64,000 nucleotides of DNA from Pseudomonas arsenicoxydans (lineage in GTDB: Bacteria > Pseudomonadota > Gammaproteobacteria > Pseudomonadales > Pseudomonadaceae). The stretch covers positions 1,931,001-1,995,000 of the forward strand of contig NZ_LT629705.1 in NCBI RefSeq assembly GCF_900103875.1, given 5' to 3'. Below are positions 35,771-44,859 of this stretch, piece after piece. Numbering within the stretch: position 1 is the stretch's first letter; every line of letters begins with the position of its first letter. Below the pieces are notes generated by a model. That model made no database searches. It was not told the DNA's origin and worked only from the letters and a program-made list of their open reading frames with translations. The position numbers were made by a program, and so were the translations under genes.

Positions 35771-36481
35771 TCAGATCATGCAAGCCCTGGCCGCCGCTAT
35801 GACCGCTGCGATCTTGTTGTTGACCCCCAGCTTCTGGATTGCACTGTGCACATGGAAGTTGATGGTGCGCTCAGTGAGGTTGAGAATGAAGGCAGCTTCA
35901 CCGGCCGTCTTGCCATCTGCCGACAGTCTCAGGACCTCAATTTCCCGTACCGACAGACGAGGCTTGCACGAATGAGGAACGGGCTCAGGCAGATTTTGAG
36001 CGACCAGCCCATGCAGGTGTTGGCTGATAAACAGCGCGTATCCAAGGTTTTCGTACAACTCATAAGGCGTGATGGGATGACTGCTTCCCGCCAGACTCAA
36101 CATGCTGTGAAGACCCTTGTCATCGTGCAGCGAGTGCGACCAACCATGTTCCAGACCTTGTTTTTTTTGCGCTTGCCAGAGCTGCGGGCTTTTCGCGAAG
36201 GCTTCGGCCCTCCAGAGAATGGGGAAGGTGGATTGGCGGCAATGTGCCAGTATTGGGTCTACTTCGCTAAATTGGCTCTCTTCATATTTCGCATTCCAGC
36301 CTATTGGGTAGTTGTTGAGATTCACTGTGTTGAAGTGTGGACCTCGTGGGTGTGATGTAATTGAAAAAGCACAGAATTTAAAGCCAAGATTTTGAACCAG
36401 ACCAAGTGACGTTGCGTATGCAGACTCGACATCCCTCGCGTTGGATATCTCTCTCAATTGTGACTCCTTCCACGTTTCCAT
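35771..36481 (-). CDS. LuxR-type quorum-sensing regulator (LuxR solo)
   Basis: 236 residues from the ATG at 36481, preceded by GGAG 8 bases upstream; the frame runs 82 codons further up but through AT-rich DNA unlike the family. The N-terminal autoinducer domain keeps the acyl-homoserine-lactone contacts W57, Y61, D70, P71 and W85 of TraR (WNAKY, VDPI, PILW), with the expected spacing, and a Gly in LEHGWSH. The C-terminal GerE HTH is LSVREIEVLRLSADGKTAGE, then TERTINFHVHSAIQKL. No luxI gene is in the window, so it is an orphan receptor, likely sensing its own or foreign AHLs. The W and Y argue against the plant-signal PsoR/OryR subgroup. Confidence 0.88.
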   Translation of the reverse strand: METWKESQLREISNARDVESAYATSLGLVQNLGFKFCAFSITSHPRGPHFNTVNLNNYPIGWNAKYEESQFSEVDPILAHCRQSTFPILWRAEAFAKSPQLWQAQKKQGLEHGWSHSLHDDKGLHSMLSLAGSSHPITPYELYENLGYALFISQHLHGLVAQNLPEPVPHSCKPRLSVREIEVLRLSADGKTAGEAAFILNLTERTINFHVHSAIQKLGVNNKIAAVIAAARACMI

Positions 36482-36832
36482 TGCTGTAACTCCATAATAC
36501 GTGAATCTTGGGGGTGCAGATTGGATCCGAAATCCAGCACGAGTCGAAGTGTAGGACCATTCCCACACATATGCTGCAATTTTTTTGCTCTTGAAAAAGT
36601 CAAAAACTCTATATCTGGTTCTTAACTGGGAACTAAAAAGTTGTAGTATTTGTACAATAATATTATTAAAAAAATGGTGCTGTATGATCTGGTTAAAAGG
36701 AGAGGGAAGATAGATTTTCAGAGCCATGTATGCAGGCGAAATAATGGCCTCTCTCTAAAGACACTACAAATAACCGGTGTTTACGTCGCTTGCTTTGCGG
36801 GACACTGGGGCATCTGTTGAAGGGAGCACCTC
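36482..36832. other. AT-rich intergenic region between the LuxR gene and fpr
   Basis: 351 bp. Bases 36590-36740 are markedly AT-rich (for example tattattaaaaaaatgg), unlike the surroundings, and should contain the luxR promoter; the last 100 bp hold the fpr promoter. I see no clear lux box, ORF or RNA gene. Confidence 0.55.
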
Positions 36833-37609
36833 ATGACCGCCAGTGCAGAAAAATTCACTCGCCAGACCCTGACCGACGTTCAGCCATTGACCCCCAACCT
36901 GTTCACCTTGCGGGCCACCAGGGATCCCGGGTTTCGATTTCGGGCGGGGCAATTCGCTCGGCTGGGCGTGTCCCGGGCCGACGGCAGCACGGTGTGGCGC
37001 GCCTATTCAATGGTTTCGTCACCCTATGACGAGTTTCTTGAATTCTTCTCTATTGTCGTACCGGGTGGGGAGTTCACCAGCGAGCTGAGTCGCCTTGAGG
37101 TCGGCGATACGCTGCTGGTGGACCGTCAGGCCTTCGGTTATCTGACACTGGACCGCTTCGTCGATGGCCGGGATCTCTGGTTACTGTCCACCGGCACGGG
37201 TGTGGCGCCGTTCCTGTCGATCCTGCAGGACTTCGAGGTGTGGGAGAAGTTTGAGCGAATCATACTTGTCTACAGCGTTCGTGAAGCCCGTGAATTGGCG
37301 TATCAGGACCTGATCGCGGGGTTGGCGCAGCGTGATTATCTGTCCGAGTACACCCACAAGTTGCAATTCATCGCCACCGTCACCCGCGAGCAGCACCCCG
37401 GTGCATTGAACGGGCGAATCACCACGTTGATAGAGAACGGCGAGCTGGAGCGAGTGGCCGGCGTAGCGCTGACGCCGGAACATTCGCGGGTGATGCTTTG
37501 CGGCAACCCCCAGATGATCGATGACACGCGCAAGTTGCTCAAGCAACGCGACATGCACTTGAGCCTCAGCCGTCGTCCAGGCCAGGTGGCGGTGGAAAAT
37601 TTCTGGTAA
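36833..37609 (+). CDS. fpr: Ferredoxin-NADP+ reductase, E. coli-like subclass
   Basis: 258 residues. FAD is bound by the RAYSMVSSPYDEFLEFF motif (residues about 63-79), NADP by LLSTGTGVAPFLSILQD and VMLCGNPQMIDDTRKLL. The C-terminus ends in ...VAVENFW with a terminal Trp, like E. coli Fpr, rather than the FVGEGI-type extension of the other Pseudomonas FprA, so this is the FprB-like paralogue. It exchanges electrons between NADPH and ferredoxin or flavodoxin, usually for Fe-S cluster and oxidative-stress needs. GGAG precedes the ATG. Confidence 0.92.
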   Translation: MTASAEKFTRQTLTDVQPLTPNLFTLRATRDPGFRFRAGQFARLGVSRADGSTVWRAYSMVSSPYDEFLEFFSIVVPGGEFTSELSRLEVGDTLLVDRQAFGYLTLDRFVDGRDLWLLSTGTGVAPFLSILQDFEVWEKFERIILVYSVREARELAYQDLIAGLAQRDYLSEYTHKLQFIATVTREQHPGALNGRITTLIENGELERVAGVALTPEHSRVMLCGNPQMIDDTRKLLKQRDMHLSLSRRPGQVAVENFW

Positions 37610-37610
37610 A

Positions 37611-37641
37611 AAAAACGGCGCCCGCAAGGCGCCGTTTCTTG
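37611..37641. terminator. Bidirectional terminator between fpr and mscL
   Basis: AACGGCGCC (37614-37622) and GGCGCCGTT (37628-37636) around CGCAA, with A and T runs on both sides, serves the convergent fpr and mscL genes. Confidence 0.93.
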
Positions 37642-37654
37642 TTGTAAGCCGCTT

Positions 37655-38068
37655 TCAGGGTCTATCGTTCTGGGCCTTGAGCAGGTCGCGGATTTCGCTC
37701 AACAGCTCTTCCTCCTTGGTTGGAACCGGCGGCAGGGTTGGCGCGACGGCCTCCTCGCGCTTCAGACGGTTGATCGCTTTGACACCCATGAAGATCGCGA
37801 AAGCGACGATGACGAAGTCGATCATGCTCTGGATGAATTTGCCGTATGCCAGCACCACTGCCGGGATATTGCCGTTGGCAGCCTTGAGCGTAATGGCCAG
37901 GTCACTGAAGTCCACCCCGCCGATCAGCAAGCCAATGGGCGGCATCACCACATCGCCGACAAACGACGAAACGATCTTGCCGAACGCCGCGCCGATGATG
38001 ATACCGACGGCCATGTCGACCACATTCCCTTTGACCGCGAAGGCCTTGAACTCACTTATCACGCCCAT
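37655..38068 (-). CDS. mscL: Large-conductance mechanosensitive channel
   Basis: 137 residues, typical length. The N-terminal amphipathic helix and TM1 read [20 protein letters not shown] with [23 protein letters not shown]2 is about residues 73-97 ([20 protein letters not shown]), and the C-terminal helix ends [12 protein letters not shown]. The pentameric channel opens under membrane tension during osmotic downshock. Confidence 0.97.
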   Translation of the reverse strand: MGVISEFKAFAVKGNVVDMAVGIIIGAAFGKIVSSFVGDVVMPPIGLLIGGVDFSDLAITLKAANGNIPAVVLAYGKFIQSMIDFVIVAFAIFMGVKAINRLKREEAVAPTLPPVPTKEEELLSEIRDLLKAQNDRP

Positions 38069-38655
38069 AGGTTATTTCCTTGTTACAGATGAGGTTGGTG
38101 AACGCAGTGTAAATCAGTGAGACGCGTTCTGCTTGAAACACCCGGTTTTGGTGCTTCCAGCGATTGACCCGGCCCATGGAAAAAAGTTTACGAGACGTCA
38201 TCGTTGCTGTGAAAGCGGATGGCTCTGTGGACTCGTTTTTTTGCTATCGCTGGGTTATTAGTTTCTTTTGCTTTTAGCTTTACTGTCACTAACTGCTGAT
38301 AAGAGGAGAGGGTCTATAGGGATGCGCTTAGGCGGTGAGCTATTGCGTGATTGAGAATAAATGCCAATTTTGAATCGAAGTTGCGATCCGTTATTTGAAA
38401 ATCGATATTGAAAAATTAAATTTGACAGTGAAGTTGTACATTCGGGTTTGGATTATTAATGATGTGTACAGTTTTTAGGGCGATATATTGAGTGAGGTCT
38501 CATTTATTGTTAAGTGCAGTTGTACAGGTCTTCATCCTTTGCACTACGGCTAATGTGTTACGGCCTTGGGAAGTTACAGCACAGGGAATACTGGGTCACT
38601 TCGCTGCGCATTCATCCCAGCTGAGCTATCATCGCGTTTTTTTCCGGGAGTTCAG
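38069..38655. other. Long intergenic region between mscL and radA
   Basis: 587 bp without a supported gene. The part 38230-38530 is AT-rich (runs such as ttgaaaaattaaatttgaca) with two ttgtaca/tgtacag elements (near 38434 and 38520) and contrasts with the GC-rich surroundings. A TTGACA at about 38419 could be part of a promoter. No hairpin terminator or riboswitch was recognised. It could hold a small RNA. Confidence 0.5.
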
Positions 38656-40023
38656 ATGGCCAAGGCCAAGCGCATGTACGGCTGCACCGAGTGCGGCTCA
38701 ACCTTCCCCAAGTGGGCCGGCCAGTGCGGCGAGTGCGGGGCCTGGAACACCCTGACGGAAACCATGGTGGAAAGCGGTGGCGCCGCAGCCCCGAGCGGTC
38801 GTACCGGCTGGACCGGTCAACAAGCACAGATCAAGACGCTGGCCGAAGTCAGCGTTGAAGAAATCCCGCGTTTTTCCACCGCGTCCAGTGAACTGGACCG
38901 GGTATTGGGCGGTGGTCTGGTCGATGGTTCGGTGGTGTTGATTGGTGGCGACCCCGGCATCGGCAAGTCGACCATCCTGCTGCAAACCTTGTGCAACCTC
39001 GCCAAAGTCATGCCCGCGCTGTACGTCACCGGCGAAGAATCCCAGCAGCAAGTGGCCATGCGCGCCCGTCGCCTGGGCTTGCCTCAGGATCAACTGCGGG
39101 TCATGACCGAAACCTGCATCGAAACCATCATTGCCACCGCCCGGGTCGAGAAGCCCAAGGTCATGGTGATCGACTCGATCCAGACGATCTTCACCGAGCA
39201 GTTACAGTCGGCTCCGGGCGGCGTGTCGCAGGTGCGGGAAAGTGCTGCATTGTTGGTGCGGTACGCCAAGCAGAGTGGCACGGCGATTTTCCTGGTTGGC
39301 CACGTGACTAAAGAAGGTGCACTGGCCGGGCCGCGGGTGCTGGAGCACATGGTCGATACGGTGTTGTATTTCGAAGGCGAGTCCGATGGACGTTTGCGTC
39401 TGCTGCGGGCGGTGAAAAACCGTTTCGGTGCCGTCAACGAATTGGGCGTATTCGGCATGACCGACAAAGGCCTGAAAGAAGTCTCCAATCCGTCTGCGAT
39501 TTTCCTCACACGCGCTCAGGAAGAAGTGCCGGGCAGTGTGGTCATGGCGACGTGGGAAGGGACGCGGCCGATGTTGGTGGAAGTCCAGGCGTTGGTGGAT
39601 GACAGCCACTTGGCGAACCCACGTCGGGTAACGCTGGGGCTGGATCAGAATCGCCTGGCGATGTTGCTGGCGGTGTTGCACCGTCATGGCGGCATTCCGA
39701 CCCACGATCAGGACGTGTTTCTCAACGTGGTCGGCGGTGTGAAGGTGTTGGAAACCGCTTCCGATCTGGCATTGATGGCCGCGGTCATGTCCAGTTTGCG
39801 CAACCGGCCGCTGCCCCATGATCTGTTGGTGTTTGGCGAAGTCGGCTTGTCCGGGGAAGTCCGCCCGGTGCCGAGTGGTCAGGAACGCTTGAAAGAAGCG
39901 GCCAAGCACGGGTTCAAACGCGCCATCGTGCCCAAGGGCAATGCACCGAAAGAAGCGCCGCCAGGTCTGCAGATCATTGCCGTGACCCGTCTGGAACAGG
40001 CCCTCGACGCACTGTTCGAATAA
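38656..40023 (+). CDS. radA: DNA repair protein RadA
   Basis: 455 residues from the ATG at 38656 (GGGAG five bases upstream). The N-terminal zinc finger uses C10, C13, C24 and C27; Walker A is GGDPGIGKST, and the RadA-specific KNRFG motif is in AVKNRFGAVNELGVFGM. The C-terminal Lon-like domain begins near DVFLNVVGGVKV and lacks a protease dyad, as normal in RadA. It promotes branch migration of recombination intermediates. A REP hairpin follows. Confidence 0.97.
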   Translation: MAKAKRMYGCTECGSTFPKWAGQCGECGAWNTLTETMVESGGAAAPSGRTGWTGQQAQIKTLAEVSVEEIPRFSTASSELDRVLGGGLVDGSVVLIGGDPGIGKSTILLQTLCNLAKVMPALYVTGEESQQQVAMRARRLGLPQDQLRVMTETCIETIIATARVEKPKVMVIDSIQTIFTEQLQSAPGGVSQVRESAALLVRYAKQSGTAIFLVGHVTKEGALAGPRVLEHMVDTVLYFEGESDGRLRLLRAVKNRFGAVNELGVFGMTDKGLKEVSNPSAIFLTRAQEEVPGSVVMATWEGTRPMLVEVQALVDDSHLANPRRVTLGLDQNRLAMLLAVLHRHGGIPTHDQDVFLNVVGGVKVLETASDLALMAAVMSSLRNRPLPHDLLVFGEVGLSGEVRPVPSGQERLKEAAKHGFKRAIVPKGNAPKEAPPGLQIIAVTRLEQALDALFE

Positions 40024-40046
40024 CCTGCCAGATTGAACACAAACCT

Positions 40047-40076
40047 CTGTGGGAGCGGGCAAGCCCGCTCCCACAG
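40047..40076. repeat. REP hairpin after radA
   Basis: CTGTGGGAGCGGGC-aa-GCCCGCTCCCACAG, 14-bp perfect arms with a 2-base loop, between convergent radA and mapZ. Confidence 0.9.
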
Positions 40077-40092
40077 TCATTTGAGGTGAGTT

Positions 40093-40461
40093 CTAGACTT
40101 CGATCAGGGCGCCCAATTCGCGCTCCAGTTCCTCGGGGTCGCCCAGGTTGAATTCGATCAATCGCCGCAGGCGCTCGATGGACTCCAGGCTGATGTGCTT
40201 GCAGACGAAGCCGAGCTGGCCATGATCGTCGTGGGTCAACATCACATCCATCTTGATCTCGACGTCTTCGTTCAGATGAATATCGACCAGGAAATGCCAG
40301 TCTGGATTACCCAGCCACGGCTCGGGCTTCTCGATCAGCAATCCCTTGAGCGACAGGTCGATCAGCTTCACCGGCCAGGTGAATTCCCCTTGGCTCAACT
40401 CGGTTCGGGCATCGAACGCAATACGTTTGAAGCGGCGGCGATCGTTAGGGTGCTCGCTCAT
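40093..40461 (-). CDS. mapZ: Single-domain PilZ c-di-GMP receptor, MapZ-like
   Basis: 122 residues consisting only of a PilZ domain. The c-di-GMP-binding RxxxR lies in NDRRRFKRIAFDA (R9-R13) and the second motif in IDLSLKGLLI. The start, the YxLxL-type end (RRLIEFNLGDPEELERELGAL) and the location between cstA and radA match, from memory, P. aeruginosa PA4608 (MapZ), which at high c-di-GMP binds the chemotaxis methyltransferase CheR1 and alters flagellar reversals. The same role is inferred here. Confidence 0.87.
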   Translation of the reverse strand: MSEHPNDRRRFKRIAFDARTELSQGEFTWPVKLIDLSLKGLLIEKPEPWLGNPDWHFLVDIHLNEDVEIKMDVMLTHDDHGQLGFVCKHISLESIERLRRLIEFNLGDPEELERELGALIEV

Positions 40462-40619
40462 GGCGCAATCCTCTGGATGTGCGCTGACTATAGACCCGCA
40501 TTGATAAAGCCCGCCAGCGCACGCATGCCGCTAGACCAATGTCGGGGTATGGCCTTTGCCGTCAGGAGAGCTAAACTCGGGGTGGCTGTCTTTCTTGTCC
40601 ACTCTGGCTGGAATCTAAA

Positions 40620-42686
40620 ATGAAAAATAATAATAGCCTGCTACGCCATTTACCCTGGCTTCTGCTGGCAATCGTGGGAGCGTGCGCCCTAGGTGTCGTG
40701 GCATTGCGCCGAGGCGAGGCGATCAACGCCTTGTGGATCGTGGTCGCTGCCGTGGCCATTTATCTGGTCGCATACCGCTATTACAGTCTGTTCATCGCTA
40801 CCAATGTGATGCAACTCGACCCGCGACGGGCTACCCCCGCCGTGCTCAACAATGATGGTCTGGACTATGTGCCGACCAACAAACACATCCTTTTCGGTCA
40901 CCACTTCGCTGCCATCGCTGGCGCGGGGCCGCTGGTCGGTCCGGTCTTGGCCGCACAGATGGGTTACTTGCCCGGCACGCTGTGGCTGATTGCCGGGGTG
41001 GTGCTGGCCGGTGCCGTTCAGGACTTCATGGTCCTGTTCATGTCCACCCGCCGCAATGGCCGCTCCCTGGGCGACATGGTCCGTGAAGAAATGGGCCGCA
41101 TCCCCGGGACCATCGCGCTGTTTGGCTGCTTCCTGATCATGATCATCATCCTCGCGGTGCTGGCGCTGATCGTGGTCAAGGCCCTGGCCGAGAGCCCATG
41201 GGGCATTTTCACGGTGATGGCGACCATCCCGATTGCGATGTTCATGGGCATTTACATGCGCTACATCCGCCCGGGTCGCATCGGTGAAATCTCCGTGGTT
41301 GGCGTGCTGTTACTGCTGGGTTCGATCTGGCTGGGCGGGCAGATTGCCGCTGATCCGGTTTGGGCCAAAGCCTTCAGCTTCACGGGCATCCAGATCACCT
41401 GGATGCTGGTCGGTTACGGTTTTGTGGCCGCCTCGTTACCGGTCTGGCTGATTCTGGCCCCGCGCGACTATCTATCGACGTTCCTCAAAATCGGCACCAT
41501 CGTGGCACTGGCGATTGGCATTCTGGTCACCATGCCCGAGCTGAAAATGCCGGCCTTGACCCAGTTCATCGACGGCACCGGGCCGGTGTGGAAGGGCGGT
41601 CTGTTCCCGTTCCTGTTCATCACCATTGCCTGTGGCGCGGTCTCGGGTTTCCATGCGCTGATTTCCTCGGGCACCACGCCGAAACTGCTGGATAACGAAG
41701 TAAACGCCCGGTACATCGGTTACGGCGCGATGCTGATGGAATCCTTCGTCGCCATCATGGCCATGGTCGCCGCGTCGGTGATCGAGCCAGGCGTGTATTT
41801 CGCCATGAACAGCCCGGCGGCGGTCGTCGGCGGTGACGTGGTGACTGTGGCGCAAACCGTCAGCAGCTGGGGTTTTGCGATTACCCCTGACGCGTTGCTA
41901 GCGGTGGCCAAGGACATCGGTGAAACCACCGTCCTGGCCCGTGCCGGCGGTGCGCCGACCCTGGCGGTCGGTATCGCGCAGATCCTGCACAGTGTCCTGC
42001 CGGGTGAAAACACCATGGCGTTCTGGTACCACTTCGCGATCCTGTTCGAAGCGCTGTTCATCCTGACCGCCGTGGACGCCGGTACGCGTGCCGGGCGGTT
42101 CATGCTGCAGGACTTGCTCGGCTCCTTCGTGCCGTCGATGAAACGCACCGAATCCTGGACCGCCAACCTGATCGCCACGGCCGGTTGTGTGGCGATGTGG
42201 GGTTGGTTGCTGTATCAGGGCGTGATCGATCCACTGGGCGGCATCAACACCTTGTGGCCGCTGTTCGGTATCTCCAACCAGATGCTGGCCGGTATCGCGC
42301 TGATGCTCGGCACCGTTGTGCTGATCAAAATGAAACGCCAGCGCTATGTGTGGGTGACCATGCTGCCTGCCGCGTGGCTGCTGATCTGCACCGTCACCGC
42401 CGGCTTCATCAAGCTGTTCGACGCCAACCCGGCGATCGGCTTCCTGTCACTGGCGAAAAAATACAGCGATGCCCTGGCCAATGGTCAGATCCTCGCCCCG
42501 GCCAAGGACATTACGCAGATGCAGCACGTGATCTTCAACGCCTACACCAACGCCACGCTGACGGCGCTGTTCCTGTTCGTGGTCTTCAGTATCCTGTTCT
42601 ATGCGCTCAAGGTCGGTATTTCCGCCTGGGGCAGCAAAGAGCGTACGGACAAAGAAGCGCCATTCCAGGCTGTTCCAGACGCGTAA
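40620..42686 (+). CDS. cstA: Carbon starvation protein A (pyruvate/peptide transporter)
   Basis: 688 residues, the usual CstA length, with about 16-18 membrane helices. Conserved stretches are NKHILFGHHFAAIAGAGPLVGPVLAAQMGY, AGVVLAGAVQDFMVLFMSTRRNGRSLG, and GFHALISSGTTPKLLDNE. CstA-type transporters take up pyruvate or peptides under carbon limitation. The start at 40620 has no strong GGAGG, only a GGAATC-like sequence. The downstream ybdD-like gene is 15 bp away, the same pair as in enterobacteria. Confidence 0.95.
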   Translation: MKNNNSLLRHLPWLLLAIVGACALGVVALRRGEAINALWIVVAAVAIYLVAYRYYSLFIATNVMQLDPRRATPAVLNNDGLDYVPTNKHILFGHHFAAIAGAGPLVGPVLAAQMGYLPGTLWLIAGVVLAGAVQDFMVLFMSTRRNGRSLGDMVREEMGRIPGTIALFGCFLIMIIILAVLALIVVKALAESPWGIFTVMATIPIAMFMGIYMRYIRPGRIGEISVVGVLLLLGSIWLGGQIAADPVWAKAFSFTGIQITWMLVGYGFVAASLPVWLILAPRDYLSTFLKIGTIVALAIGILVTMPELKMPALTQFIDGTGPVWKGGLFPFLFITIACGAVSGFHALISSGTTPKLLDNEVNARYIGYGAMLMESFVAIMAMVAASVIEPGVYFAMNSPAAVVGGDVVTVAQTVSSWGFAITPDALLAVAKDIGETTVLARAGGAPTLAVGIAQILHSVLPGENTMAFWYHFAILFEALFILTAVDAGTRAGRFMLQDLLGSFVPSMKRTESWTANLIATAGCVAMWGWLLYQGVIDPLGGINTLWPLFGISNQMLAGIALMLGTVVLIKMKRQRYVWVTMLPAAWLLICTVTAGFIKLFDANPAIGFLSLAKKYSDALANGQILAPAKDITQMQHVIFNAYTNATLTALFLFVVFSILFYALKVGISAWGSKERTDKEAPFQAVPDA

Positions 42687-42701
42687 TCGAGGATTGCAAA
42701 C

Positions 42702-42899
42702 ATGTTCAATGACCTGAGTCGCCTCGGTAAATACCTCGGTCAGGCCGCGCGCCTGATGGTCGGCATGCCCGACTACGACAACTACGTCGAGCATATGCAA
42801 ACCAAACACCCGGACAAGCCGGTGATGAGCTACGAGATGTTCTTCCGGGAACGCCAAGAGGCTCGTTACGGCGGCAAGGGTGGGCCGAAATGCTGTTGA
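42702..42899 (+). CDS. YbdD/YjiX family small protein (DUF466)
   Basis: 65 residues. The pattern [20 protein letters not shown], then [20 protein letters not shown], and the C-terminal GGKGGPKCC are those of the YbdD/YjiX family that almost always follows cstA or btsT. It is needed for pyruvate uptake by BtsT/CstA in E. coli, probably as a small accessory subunit. The ATG follows a GAGGA ribosome site within the 15-bp gap. Confidence 0.94.
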   Translation: MFNDLSRLGKYLGQAARLMVGMPDYDNYVEHMQTKHPDKPVMSYEMFFRERQEARYGGKGGPKCC

Positions 42900-42926
42900 T
42901 GCAACAGCCGGCTTGATGCAATACAC

Positions 42927-43016
42927 CTGTGGGAGCGGGCTTGCCCGCGATGGCAATCGGTCAGTCAATGTTGATGTCGACTGGCACACGGCCTTCGCGA
43001 GCGAGCCAGCTCCCAC
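42927..43016. repeat. REP pair between ybdD and yjiA
   Basis: ctgtgggagcgggcttgccc (from 42927) and a diverged inverse unit, ttcgcgagcgagccagctcc, ending at 43016, form a REPIN; the second unit differs at several bases. Confidence 0.8.
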
Positions 43017-43061
43017 ATTCGTTTGTGTTGTTTTCTAATTTTGTGAAACAGGAGACTCCAG

Positions 43062-44033
43062 TTGTCCTCTCCCATCCCCGTCACGATCCTCAGCGGCTTC
43101 CTCGGCGCCGGTAAAACCACGCTGTTGCGCCACCTGCTCAAAGCCGAGCACGGCCTGAAAATCGCCGTGATCGAGAACGAATTCAGTGACGCCGGTATCG
43201 ACACCCAATTGCTGGGTGAAGAGCCGGTGCAAGTGATGACACTGTCCAATGGCTGCGTGTGCTGCACCATCCACACCGACCTGACCAAAGCCCTGTACCT
43301 GTTGCTCGAGCGCCTGGACAGCGGCGAAATCGCCTTCGATCGCCTGGTGATCGAATGCACCGGCCTGGCCGATCCGGCACCGGTCGCACAAACCTTTTTT
43401 ATCGATGAAGAGCTGCGCGAGCGCTACATTCTCGACGGCATCATCACGCTGGTGGACGCGGCGCACGCCGACACACACCTGACCCAGACCATCGCCCAGG
43501 CACAGATCGGATTCGCCGACCGCCTGCTGGTGAGCAAACGGGACCTGGTGGACGAGCCGACGTTCACGGCCCTCAGCGAACGCCTCACGCGCATCAACCG
43601 TCGTGCGCCGATTCGCGTGGTCGACCACGGCAAGATCGATCTGGCCGAACTGCTCGACGTGCGCGGTTTCAATCTCAACGCCGATCTCGGTGGCGGTGTG
43701 AGCTTGCGCCCGGTGAGCAAAGCGCCGTCCATCGACCGGATTTCCAGCCTGGTGCTGCGCACCGACAAGCCGTTGGATATCGACAAGCTCAGTGAGTTTA
43801 TGAATGAGCTGCTGGAAGAGCATGGCAAGCAATTGCTGCGTTACAAGGGGGTGTTGAACATTCTGGGCGAGCCGCGGCGGATGGTGTTCCAGGGCGTGCT
43901 GAAGTTGTACGGCTTCGATTGGGACACGGAATGGACTGACGACGAGGCGCGCGAAAGCGTGATCGTGTTCATTGCCGATGATTTGCCGGAGGAGAAGATT
44001 CGCCAGGGGTTTGCGCGAGTTGCAGCGGAGTAA
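43062..44033 (+). CDS. yjiA: CobW/YjiA family metal-binding GTPase
   Basis: 323 residues starting with TTG at 43062; AGGAG lies seven bases upstream and the conserved strand PVTILSGFLGAGKTT begins five residues in, so the rare start is well supported. The P-loop is GFLGAGKTT (12-20), the metal motif is NGCVCCTIHTDL (CxCC), the Walker B is FDRLVIECTGLADP, and SKRDLVDEP is the guanine specificity motif. COG0523 GTPases deliver zinc or another metal to target proteins. It sits after the cstA-ybdD pair, as in other pseudomonads. Confidence 0.92.
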   Translation: MSSPIPVTILSGFLGAGKTTLLRHLLKAEHGLKIAVIENEFSDAGIDTQLLGEEPVQVMTLSNGCVCCTIHTDLTKALYLLLERLDSGEIAFDRLVIECTGLADPAPVAQTFFIDEELRERYILDGIITLVDAAHADTHLTQTIAQAQIGFADRLLVSKRDLVDEPTFTALSERLTRINRRAPIRVVDHGKIDLAELLDVRGFNLNADLGGGVSLRPVSKAPSIDRISSLVLRTDKPLDIDKLSEFMNELLEEHGKQLLRYKGVLNILGEPRRMVFQGVLKLYGFDWDTEWTDDEARESVIVFIADDLPEEKIRQGFARVAAE

Positions 44034-44060
44034 GGCTCTGCATCAAGCTTGAGACCCTTA

Positions 44061-44130
44061 TCGCGAGCAAGCTCGCTCCCACATTTGAACTGCATTCCCC
44101 TGTGGGAGCGAGCCGGCTCCCGGCGGCGAT
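44061..44130. repeat. REP pair after yjiA
   Basis: tcgcgagcaagctcgctccc (44061-44080) and its diverged inverse from tgtgggagcgagccggctcc (44101-44120) form a paired repeat between convergent genes. Confidence 0.8.
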
Positions 44131-44144
44131 CCGACGATGGCGAT

Positions 44145-44834
44145 TTAACCTGCAACACGATTCAGACTTGATGCGAGCCCCGTGTTCAGCAACATCTCTT
44201 CCAGATGATCCAGGTGTTGGCTGAGTAGAGTCTGGGCCTTCTGCCCATCCCTTTTCTCTACGGCATCAACCAGTGCTTCGTGCACCTGCCAGACGCAATA
44301 GCCTCGCGCCTGTGCAGCAAAATGCGCAATTGCCAGCGAAGTCAGTGGCACCAGGCTGCCAAGAAAATGCGCCAACGGTGCATTCCCGGCCATTTCTGCC
44401 AAGCGCAAATGAAACTCCCCAGATAAGCGAATGGCCGGTCCGCGTGCGGTGCAGTCGCGCTCGCATTCGATCAAGGCCCGCAGCGGTTTGAAGTCTTGCG
44501 GGCGGGATTGCTGGCAGGCCAGGCGCACTAACGTGGTCTCGGTCAGCCGCCTGGCATGCAGCATCTGCCGGGTTTGCTCGTGGTCGAGCGCGGCGATGCG
44601 GGGGCGGTGGTTCGTGCGAAGAACGATGATGTGCTGATGGGACAGGCGAGTCAGCACACCACGAATGTCACTGCGTCGAGCGCCGAACATCTGCGCCAGG
44701 CTTTCTTCGGTAAAACGACTGGTGGCATCGATGCGCTGTTCGAGAATGGCATCGAAAACCCGCGAATAAAGATTATCCGCCGGCGAGGGGAAGGGCAGGG
44801 CGGCAAGCGTCTGTGGTGAGGCGAAGCTATTCAT
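44145..44834 (-). CDS. GntR family regulator, FadR-type (second of two in the dctA operon)
   Basis: 229 residues. The winged HTH covers residues 20-75 (NLYSRVFDAILEQRIDATSR, then EESLAQMFGARRSDIRGVLTRLS), followed by the helical FCD effector domain with metal-type histidines in GEFHLRLAEMAGN and LSQHLDHLEEML. It starts 25 bp after the other GntR gene, in the same operon as dctA. FCD regulators usually bind a carboxylic acid. Having two different FCD regulators behind one transporter is unusual. Confidence 0.88.
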   Translation of the reverse strand: MNSFASPQTLAALPFPSPADNLYSRVFDAILEQRIDATSRFTEESLAQMFGARRSDIRGVLTRLSHQHIIVLRTNHRPRIAALDHEQTRQMLHARRLTETTLVRLACQQSRPQDFKPLRALIECERDCTARGPAIRLSGEFHLRLAEMAGNAPLAHFLGSLVPLTSLAIAHFAAQARGYCVWQVHEALVDAVEKRDGQKAQTLLSQHLDHLEEMLLNTGLASSLNRVAG

Positions 44835-44859
44835 GGCCTGTCTCCAGTTCGAAGAGGGT

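Noticed and set aside
36482..36727. Upstream extension of the LuxR reading frame by 82 codons
   Set aside because: The region is AT-rich, has no family match, and the ATG at 36481 has a ribosome site and gives the standard 236-residue length.
38176..38274. Possible 32-residue peptide (MEKSLRDVIV...)
   Set aside because: No ribosome site and no recognisable features; it is likely chance in an AT-rich gap.
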